Assembly (NCBI GenBank): GCA_039090855.1
Contig: CM077011.1
Location: forward strand, 29,169,001-29,233,000
Source: Macrothele yani
Taxonomy: Eukaryota; Arthropoda; Arachnida; Araneae; Macrothelidae
Length of the DNA stretch: 64,000 nucleotides
Reading direction: 5' to 3'
In this document: in pieces, positions 56,100 to 64,000 of the stretch
How positions within the stretch are numbered: the stretch's first letter is position 1
How the letters are laid out: each line of letters begins with the position of its first letter
Translations under genes and position numbers: made by a program
The notes under the pieces: generated by a model
Database searches by the model: none
What the model saw: only the letters and a program-made list of their open reading frames with translations
What the model was told of the DNA's origin: nothing

Positions 56100-57995
56100 A
56101 CCGGTTTCTCCGTCCGTCCGTCTATACCCACGATATCTCTGCAACTACTAGTCCGATTTGAAAAATTCTTTTTTGCATTGGGAAGCTTGAAATCTGCGAA
56201 TGATGATCCTTTATTTCGTTTTTTCTTTTTTTTTTTTTTACGATGTATAATTTCGCCGCTAGAGGGCGTAAATGCAGATGATGTCGAATTCAAAAATACG
56301 TTTCATTCCACATATTTGCTTCTAAACATCCGAATGAAAAATTTCTTTTATCTTTCGATTCCATTTATGTCGAAGAGTATTTTAGATATAGTTACTTTTT
56401 CAAATTACGCATAGATTTTTCGTTAGGAGCGTAAAAGTAAATTACATTTTTCCCGATAATTCTTCTTCTAAAACTCCGATTTGAAAAATGTTTTCTTCAG
56501 CGGATACACCTCCTGATGGAAAAACGTTTGCATATAATTTCAATTTTTTTGGTAAAGAATACTTTGGCCTCCAGGGGTCGTAAGTGTTAATTTTTGCTTC
56601 TGATGTATTTGCCATAAAATCTGAGCTTCTAAAATATCGATTGAAAAAAGTATTTCTTGGACTGATACCACTCACATCGATAAACCTTTTTGGAATATTC
56701 TCTTCTTAAAATATTCCTCAGTTTCTCCGCTAGGGGTCGTAGATGTATATCTAATTTTTGTCAATATCTCTACTTCTAGCAGTCCGATTCAAAAAATTCC
56801 TACTTTGTTGGATAGTGTCTCCAGTGTGCCATGTTTTTCATATAATTTCAAAATTTTCAAGTAATTCATATACTTTCCTCTAGTGGGCGTAAAGGTAAAT
56901 TGCTTTCGCCCTATATCTCTGCTTCTAAATCGCCGATTTGAAAAATTCTTTCTGCACCGGATACAGCTCCTCATGGGAAATCCTTTGCACATAATTTCAA
57001 ATTTTTGTAAAAAATGGTCTGACCACCAGGTAGCGTAAGTCTTAATTTTCGCTTCTGATGTATTTTCAGCAAAACATGAGCTTCTAAAATGTAGATTGAA
57101 AAAAAAGTCGTTTGTTGACCGATACTACTCATGTCGACAAACCAGTTAGGAACATTTTCTTCTTGAAATAATGCATGGTTTCTACGCCAGGAGGCGTACA
57201 TGTATATCTTATTTTTGTCAATATCTCTACTTGAAGGAGTCCGATTTGAAAAATTCCTTCTTTGTTAGATAGTGTTTCCGATGCGAAATGTTTTTCCTAT
57301 AAATTAAAAATTTTCAAGTAAATCATAGACTTTCAGCAAGGGGGCACAAAGGTAAATTGCGTTTTCTGCGTTATTTCTGCTTCTAAAACTCCGATTTGAA
57401 AAATTCTTCCTGTATCGCATACAAGACCTGATGGAAAATATTTTTCACATAATTTCTAAAGTTTGGTAAAGAATGATTTGGCCACCAGGGGACATAAGTG
57501 TCAATTTCGGCTTCTGGTGTATTTGTAGCAAAATCTGGGCTCCTGAAAACTCGACTAATTTTTTTTTCTTGGACCGATACCGCTCATATGGAAAAACCTT
57601 TTGAGAATACTCTCTTCCTAAAATAATGCATGGTTTTCCCACCAGGGGTCGTAAAGTCACATCTTATTTTTGTCGATATCTCTGTTTCTAAGAGTCCGAT
57701 TTGAAAAATTCTTTCTGTGCGGAGAGTTTTTCCGGTGCGAAATGTTTCTCATATAAATTCATGTTTTTCTTAACGCACAAGTCTGCAACTAGAGGGCATA
57801 AGCTCACGATTCCGTTTACAGCAATATCTGAGGGATTAAAAACCCGATTGAAAATCTTCTTTCTTCCGTCAGATACTATTGTTTTCCATACCGGTCCCAT
57901 TGACTTTGAATAGCTTTGATAAATTTAATTTGCGTCAGAACGGATTCAGAAGACGTGCTTATTACACCCGAAAATTCGGTGTCATATTTCTTGGG
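56100..57995 (+). repeat. Modular repeat family 2, copy 2 (longer)
   Basis: Starts in GTCCGTCCGTCTATACCCAC and ends with the same block as copy 1 (ACACCCGAAAATTCGGTGTC near 57964-57983). CTCF-like cores lie at 56256, 56568, 56727, 56877, 57023, 57184, 57334, 57482, 57639 and 57786, spacing 146-161 bp apart from one double step. Several modules also share TGCGAAATGTTTTTCATATA and TCCGATTTGAAAAATT. Longer than copy 1 (more modules) but with the same ends. Confidence 0.8.
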
Positions 57996-58155
57996 TTTTT
58001 TTTTTTTTTTACAATCTTTCAGGTAGATCCATACTTTATCAATAGTCAAAATAAATTTCTATCTGTCTCCGGCTAAGTGATTTTTATAAAGAAGTCTACA
58101 CCGTGTTCTGCGCTCAGCCACGTGTCTAGGCAAAAGGCGGTGAACATTCTTTTTT

Positions 58156-59172
58156 TACGCTTTCCAACCGTAGGTTGAAGAAGCGTATGTGCTCCAGCTT
58201 TTTCCGTCCGTCTGTCTGTCGGCACGATAACTCACGTAAAAATGGTTCGATTTCCATGAAATTTTAGTATGTGGTAGGGGACCACCTGGGGACGAACCCT
58301 ATTGAAAGTGGGTGGAGTGGAGTCAAAGGTCACGCCATAAAAGCAAGATCCATTCAATTGCCCTTATGCGTCATAACTTGCGTAAATACGGTTCGATTTC
58401 GATGAAATTTCAGTATGTGGTAGGGAACCACCAGGGGACGAACCCTATTGAAAATGGTTGGTGGGGTCAAAGGTCACGCCATAAGAGCGGGATCCATTTC
58501 ATTGCCTTTATGCGTCATAACATGCGTAAATATGGTTCGATTTCGATGAAATTTCAGTATGTGGTAGGGGACTACCTGGGCACGAACCCTATTTAAAATT
58601 GGCAAATTGGGGTCAAAGGTCAGGCAGGGTATAAGAGCGGAATTTATTCCATTGCCCTTATGCGTCATAACTTGCGTAAAAATGGTTCGATTTCGATGAA
58701 ATTTTAGAATGTGGTAGGGAGCCACTGGGGACGAACCCTATCGAAAATGGGCGAAATGGGCTCAAAGGTCAGGACACTGGAGTGGGATCCATTCCATTGC
58801 CCTTGTGCATCATAACTTACCAAAATATGTTTCGATTGCGACAAAACGTTATCATGTTGTTCCTGAGGTATAGTGAACCGGTTCTGTTGAATATCAACGA
58901 AATGGGGTCAACGGTCATTGCACAAAAGCAAGATTTATTCCACAGCCATTATTCTCATAACTTGCGTAAAACTGCTTCTATTGCGACAAAACTTTAGTAT
59001 GTTATTCTTGAGGTGTACTGAACCGGTTCTGTTGAATATCATCGAAATGGGGTCAAAGGTCAGGACATAGGAATGAGATTTATTCCACAGCCATTATCTT
59101 CATAACTTGAGTAGTAATTTCTGTTATGTTGGAAAGCGTATCATAATCAATGCATTGCATGATTTTACTAGT
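58156..59172 (+). repeat. Modular repeat family 1, copy E7
   Basis: TACGCTTTCCAACCGTAGG hairpin (58156), four A modules (TTCGATTTC phrases at 58246, 58392, 58536, 58686), then B modules, GTTGGAAAGCGTATCATAATC and GATTTTACTAG (59172). GGGTCAAAGGTCA at ~58464, 58611 and 59051. Confidence 0.88.
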
Positions 59173-59184
59173 TTTTTTTGTTTT

Positions 59185-59577
59185 CAGGTTCAAATCTTTG
59201 TTTATTACCTTGTTTACAGTTGATACAGAGCTTTTTAACGACTTAGCAATTGCTCTTTGGTCGGTGGATTTTCTTTTAAGACCAAGACTTTACTTTTGAA
59301 ATAGTCGTTAAAAGTGCGTACCTTCTTTGGATAATCGTTTGGTGTTCTTTTTCCTGTTAAAAGCAGTACTTGACGATTTTTTTCCTTTATTATTAATAAT
59401 ATTGCTTACTTTATATTTAGAAATGCTGATCCCATTATTTTCGCAGCATTTTTTTAATTGCAGACTCCGAGTATTTTTCTTCGTAAAGAGCATTACCTTG
59501 TATCCACAGTTTGTTTGTGTGCGCCATTTTCTTAACAGACGATATTTAACTGCAGCAGATGTCTCTTTCTTGTTCAT
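59185..59577 (-). pseudogene. HTH-type transposase N-terminal relic
   Basis: Minus strand: 'MNKKETSAAVKYRLLRKW' (start 59577), 'CENNGISISKYKVSNIINNK', then after a stop 'RKSTDQRAIAKSLKSSVSTV' (~59240-59300). Two HTH-like segments followed by a basic patch resemble the N-termini of IS630/Tc1/mariner-superfamily transposases. No catalytic part found. Family uncertain. Confidence 0.4.
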
Positions 59578-59579
59578 CT

Positions 59580-60600
59580 AACACGCTATTGCCAGCTTCA
59601 ATTCTTTAAACTTCTTTTATTTTCTGTATTTGCTTATTAAAAACGTTCTAAAAATGTGTGAATATCCTCTGTACGAAAAAAAAAAAAAAAAAACAGTTGT
59701 AGTAATTGCCCTTTCTTTCTCGGGGAAAAGGGGATTCTCTAAATTCACCACAATTTCCCATAGTTACTTTAACTGTAACTGTTCAGTTATTTTCCCCTCC
59801 TTTATTAATGCGTTTTGTTTTATTTCCTGCCCCTTATTCGAGGATGAATGGCAACTAGGTAGTGGATGCTGAGTTTTGTATTCTTCTGACCATAACACCC
59901 AGTCGGTTTCCGTTGTATTACAGAAGGACGTGCAGGAAGCCAGGGGCGTAGGCGGACGTTAACAGGCTCGTCTGACCGCCCATTATTAGCATGAATGTAA
60001 AATATCTAGGAAAGAAAAGTGAGGGAGTTGTCTATGGGAAACCAGGGTCACAGGTTTGGTTTGAACAAAAGCAAACTAACGCCCAAAATAGCTGATCTGC
60101 GGAATCTCCCTCTGGTTGCGTTATTTTGACGCATTCGGTGAAAAGACTGACTCAGAATCAATGACAGCTTAACAAAGAGCTAAACCCATTTGTAATGGAA
60201 ACGCGAGAACTAGAGGGAGAAGAAAAAGGAAAGGAAAATAAAGCAAGAAAATAACTGTCGCCAACAAAACGGAAAGGATTCTGTTGAGTTCGACGTTCCA
60301 TCGTTTCTGCTGATTCAATTCCCAACAAAAAAAATAAAAGAGGTGATGAGGTACCGAAAATATTCAATACAGAACAACGTAAGTATAATACCCCACTTTT
60401 TATAAATTCCCGTTAACAAAAAGGATCGTAAAAGCTGATGTCAAAGCGTTTGAAAAGTAGATGTGGCAGGAAATTCCTTAGCCATCAGTTTCGCTTTTCT
60501 TCAGTAGTTTGTACTTATGATTATAAACACACTGAAATGTTTAGATGCAATAGAATTAAGCTGGTGACTTTTTTTGTTTGTTTGTTTGTTTTTGTATAGA
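59580..60600. other. Spacer, no gene seen
   Basis: A-run at 59679-59693, (GTTT)n near 60573-60591. No supported gene. Confidence 0.5.
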
Positions 60601-60737
60601 TACGAGGGTTGTACCAAAAGTAATGCAAAATTGGGCATAACTTTTTTATTAACTGACAGAGGTCGTTCAAATTCTACATGTTTTGGAAGAGTAACTCTTC
60701 CTCTATAGTAACTCCTCTTCTTTATTGCAGATAAATA

Positions 60738-61283
60738 ATGGATTCCAAGCAGATGCAACGTGACGTCATTGAGTTCTTGACGAAGGAAGGGTGCAGGCTG
60801 TCCGACATCCACGGAAGGCTACAGAATGTTTGCGGAGATGACACCATTGACAAGAGCAATGTGCGCAGATGGATGAAGATGTTTAAAGAAAGGGAAACCC
60901 GCATTGAAGAAAAAACACGCAGTGGGAGACCATCATCTGCGACCACTGACACGAATCATCAGCGAGTGGATGAATTGATTCCCACGGAGAGACGAGTCAC
61001 AATCCGTGAGATTGTTGCACAACGGGACTGTGGTCACAATGCCATACAGAAGATGGTGGAAGATTTAGAGTATCGTAAAGTGTGTGCAAAGTGGGTACCA
61101 CGGCAGTTGAAACCCGATTTGAAGAAGAGAAGGGTGTAAGTCTCCTCTGATCTGCTGGAAACGTTTGAAGCCAACGAAGGCATGTTTTTTCGATCTAGTG
61201 ACAGGGGATGAAACGTGGGCGTATCTTTACAATCCGGAAACGAAGAATCAATCCATGGAATGGCGTCACATCTCTTCAGGACG
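60738..61283 (+). pseudogene. Mariner transposase N-terminal half
   Basis: ATG at 60738, MDSKQMQRDVIEFLTKEG, HTH region 'NVRRWMKMFKERETRIEE', 'TRSGRPSSATT', second HTH 'ERRVTIREIVAQRDCG', 'CAKWVPRQL' and a stop at 61137. After one frame change: 'VTGDETWAYLYNPETKNQS' (first catalytic Asp) and 'MEWRHISSG'. The gene stops at ~61283 where Tc1 sequence begins. The remaining two catalytic Asp blocks are absent. Confidence 0.85.
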
Positions 61284-62260
61284 AGGTTGTCAAGGAGCTG
61301 TTGAGGCATCGCGGCCCATTTCTCTTGTAGCGCCAATCGCAGTTGCGGAATAGTTGCTGGCGGCTGGTGACGTGCTGCCAAGCGTTTCCCGAGAAGGTAC
61401 CACACGTGTTCGATTGGATTTAGGTCCGGGGATCTTGCGGGCCAATCCATGCGTTGAATATCTTCACTCTCCAACAGCTCTGAGACAGCCACTGTACGAT
61501 GAGGTGCAGCGTTGTCGTCCATGAAGAGGAACTCAGGACCCACAATACCTCTAAACAGACGCACGTGAGGCAGGAGAACCTCCATACAATAGTGGACACC
61601 AGTGACTGAACCTCCTTGTAAGATGTGGAGGTCAGTACGGCTACGAAGCATGATACCGCCCCAAACGAAAACTCCGCCACTTCCAAACCTGTCCCTTTCT
61701 ATGATGTTGGAGGTGTGATTGCGTGTTCCCTGCTCTTTCCAAATGTGTTTACATCCAGAATCGCTTGTCAGACTAAATCGGCTCTCGTCTGTAAAGAAAA
61801 CTCGACCACATTGCTGATGTGTCCAGTTCTTGTGTTCCTGGCACCGCAGAAACCGCCGTCTCCGATGAGCAGGCGTTAATGGCACACACCGTACTGGTCG
61901 TCGTGCTAATAGACCACCTTTGTGCAGCCTCCTGGCCACGGTAAAACGCGATAACGGACGTCCAGTTGTGTGTTGCATGTGCCTTGCGATTTTTCCCGCT
62001 GTCTGTCGTCTGTCTCTTCTCGCCTGTAGGACAATATACCGGTCGTCCGCCGCCGTGGTTGCTCGTGGACAACCACTGATAAACTCTCGGACAGCTGTTC
62101 CTGTCATTTGAAATGCTCTCCAAGCTCGCGAAACGATGCTGTGAGCGATCCCGAACTCCTCGGCAACACTACTCACACTTCGACCTTTTTCCAACTTCCG
62201 AATGACGCGACCTCGGGTAAAGTCATCCAGATGTCGTCGACTGGATTGCCTGTTGGCCAT
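61283..62260 (-). pseudogene. Tc1-like transposase (DD34E), open but 3'-truncated
   Basis: Start MANRQSSRRHLDDFTRGRVI at 62260. It is preferred over the upstream ATG at 62341 because related copies (8492) start at this point. HTH blocks, 'RVFFTDESRFSLTSD' (first Asp), 'FLFMDDNAAPHRT' (second Asp) and 'DLNPIEHVWYLLGKRL' (Glu; 34 residues after the Asp by my count). Unbroken to 'MPQQLLDNL' at 61283, then the frame runs on into antisense mariner sequence, giving a 435-codon chimera ending at 61034. The last ~20 residues and the right TIR are lost. All three catalytic residues are intact. Confidence 0.88.
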
Positions 62261-62550
62261 ATCACACGGTGGCAGCAATTCGACGTCGTTCAAACCGATG
62301 TACACCGTGCAATACCTTTCACCGAATTGCTGAGCGTACACCGCCCGTGTGCTTTATACCCTTCCGACATCTCCCCCCTATGTCATGCTGCATATATGCG
62401 CATGCCCTACCGTACCGGACCTTAGTCTATCTCCTGAGTGGTCTTTCGGTCCGTTCTGCCTGTTCGTTCAGCTGTTATGCTAATTTCTCCTCTTCGTCCT
62501 TAACTTTTGCACATATAATAATCTCTATGGCAAATTACAAGTTACTTTTA

Positions 62551-62757
62551 TGGATGTCGGATAGACTGCCCCCGTCCTTCGTTAAGAACTAAATGGCGGC
62601 ACTTCGTTTCTGCTAGGAATCCATTATTTACCTGCAATGAAGAAGAAAGGTTACTATAGAGGAAGAGTTACTCTACAAACATGTGCAATTTGAACGACCT
62701 CTGCCAGTTAATAAAAAAATTAAGCCCACTTATGCATTAATTTCGGTACAACCCTCG
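62551..62757 (-). repeat. Inverted copy of the mariner 5' end
   Basis: Reverse complement of 60603-60813 with scattered differences; shared translated antisense block 'PSFVKN'. Too long for an ordinary mariner TIR. Confidence 0.9.
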
Positions 62758-62760
62758 TTA

Positions 62761-63063
62761 TTAGTATAATTGTATGCATTGACTTCAAGGCGATTGCAGG
62801 AGGACATTGCTCAGTATTCCACAGACGAAATCAGTTATTTTGTTCTACGGAGACAATCTTCAAGAGACGCATGACCTCCCACTGGAACCACTCGAGATGC
62901 TGAATTACCAGTAATTTTTGTTTTATTGACGAACTCGTCTAAACTTTTGTTCTAATTGTCTTATGTAAATTCAGACTGTCCATTTCCGCAGTGAAAATTA
63001 AAATAAGGGAACAATGGCTAACGAAATGCTTCCCAAGTCTATTGGAAACAGTTATGTGTCCAA
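62761..63063. other. Spacer, no gene seen
   Basis: Nothing recognised. Confidence 0.4.
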
Positions 63064-63394
63064 AGATGATCATATGTAGAGGATTTTAGGAAGGGAGTGT
63101 CTGACCACAGGTCGTAAATAACCCTTAGAAATAGGCAGCTAGGAGATTTGGGCTAGAGTGCCCGATAGAAAAGTGACACGGAAGCGAAGTAGAAAGAGGA
63201 GGAGGAAGACGCCCTTATTTATTACCGGGGGGGGGGGGGAGTATCCGGGGTCCGACGGCTTAACGTGCACATCCGACGCACGGCGGATATTTAGTGGATC
63301 AAGCGTTCGTACCTGCCTGGGATCGAGCCTGAGGTCCTTTCCGCAGCAGTCACGAACGTTGCCCACTAGGCCAACAGCGACCTCTGTGCCCAAA
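63064..63394 (-). mobile_element. SINE family 2, copy c
   Basis: Same layout as 33435-33747: 3' end ATGATCATATGTAGAGG (63065) and a body with CTAGAGTGCCCGATAG. On the minus strand it has box B AGGCTCGATCCC (~63325) and head phrase CTAGTGGGCAACGTTCGTGA (~63350). A G-run at 63229-63239 disrupts the centre. Confidence 0.8.
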
Positions 63395-63676
63395 CAGAAG
63401 AAAAAAACTCAAATTTAAAATTTTTCTCTATGCACTATTGTCACGCAGAATAACCTCTACAGCTGTGAGACAATACACATATCATATGCATGAAGCGTAG
63501 TGCGCTGTCCTAAAATAAATAAATGAGTAGATAAATAAATGAAAACGTGCTTAATACAGGAGACGCAGAGGCTACCTCCAAAAAGAAAGAAAATCTGACA
63601 GTTAAATGTTTTACTGAGTATTTACTTACTGTTAAATTTGCGAAAAAAAAAATTACAATTCAAACTTATAGTTAAA

Positions 63677-63708
<32 letters not shown>

Positions 63709-64000
63709 GTTTGAATTATAAAAAAACAACTGGAAAAATCACAGCATGATTTTTCAATTTCCTTAATTTTCTTGATAAGGTTGTGAATTCACTCAGAATT
63801 AATCCGCAAATGCAGATGGCAAAACTACCTCCATTAATGACGATATGAAGCTTTTTTTTTTTTTTTTTGGTCTAAGTCCTTCTGATTCGACCAAAGCATC
63901 TTCCCATCGCATTGGAGGCAGGCGCAACGCATCCCACTAATTTTTTCTTTGATCCCCTTCAGCCATGTTTAAACAGTTCGAACACATGGCATGTGCAACC
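63395..64000. other. Spacer with (TAA)n hairpin, no gene seen
   Basis: (TAA)n at ~63678-63708 lies between 13-bp inverted arms (AATTCAAACTTAT and its complement, ~63657-63719). T-run at 63852-63869. Confidence 0.6.

Larger units (their letters stand above)
60603..62757. mobile_element. Composite: mariner 5' end, Tc1-like gene, inverted mariner 5' end
   Basis: CGAGGGTTGTACCAAAAGT begins at 60603, and its complement ends at 62757. The similarity is not limited to a short TIR: 60603-60813 and 62551-62757 match as inverted copies over ~207 bp, including the first ~25 codons of the mariner ORF. Between them lie the rest of the mariner N-terminal half (to ~61283) and a minus-strand Tc1-like transposase (~61283-62260 plus upstream region). 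Confidence 0.85.

Overview
This is non-coding-dominated nuclear DNA from an animal, most likely an arthropod; no species can be named from the sequence. The evidence is the mix of eukaryotic mobile elements: mariner and Tc1-like DNA transposons with TA target duplications, an RTE-clade LINE, Penelope-like retroelements, tRNA-headed SINEs and hAT-like elements. There are also AT-rich spacers, microsatellites and no bacterial-type gene packing. I found no complete host gene. A few short open stretches behind splice-acceptor-like sites, and one GC-rich patch with an E-box palindrome, may be host exons or a promoter.

Layout. 0-2.2 kb: AT-rich with a possible pair of exons. 2.3-5.9 kb: two mariner pseudogenes around a GC-rich patch. 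6-7.15 kb: first copy of a repeat built of ~150-bp modules, each with a CTCF-like core. 7.2-10.8 kb: a Tc1 element, a 776-bp MITE and a second Tc1 element, all with TIRs and TA. 11.7-13.5 kb: a 194-bp satellite. 13.3-14.9 kb: a possible hAT relic holding a module-type repeat. 15.3-17.5 kb: a Tc1 element and a Penelope-like fragment with a hammerhead-ribozyme motif. 18.4-19.6 kb: Tc1. 19.9-23.75 kb: a hAT-like element holding a Tc1 pseudogene and a SINE. 23.9-25.9 kb: a Penelope-like element with a second hammerhead-like core, its ORF split by a SINE. 27.4-30.7 kb: a nearly intact RTE LINE. 33.4-37.2 kb: a Tc1 element holding a SINE, a DUF4817-type transposon and an internal 137-bp tandem array. 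37.6-43.6 kb: module-type repeats, two of them inserted in opposite orientation into one mariner. 43.7-46.6 kb: an RTE fragment and a 33-bp minisatellite. 48.1-52.1 kb: nested SINEs, a mariner, a Tc1 with a palindromic insertion, and another Tc1 with a 97-bp internal array. 52.8-59.2 kb: three module-type repeats, a long-TIR foldback element, and the second CTCF-like modular repeat. 60.6-62.8 kb: mariner arms in inverted orientation around a Tc1-like transposase. 63.1-63.4 kb: SINE.

The genes do not form a pathway; they record nested insertions. The two signals I rate most interesting are a family of modular repeats (at least seven copies) and the hammerhead-type motifs downstream of both Penelope-like ORFs. 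The modular repeats have a terminal hairpin and terminal inverted repeats around phased 145-150-bp modules that carry direct-repeat nuclear-receptor-like half-sites; a second modular family carries CTCF-like cores. The two hammerhead motifs have unrelated stem II sequences, yet both stems pair perfectly.
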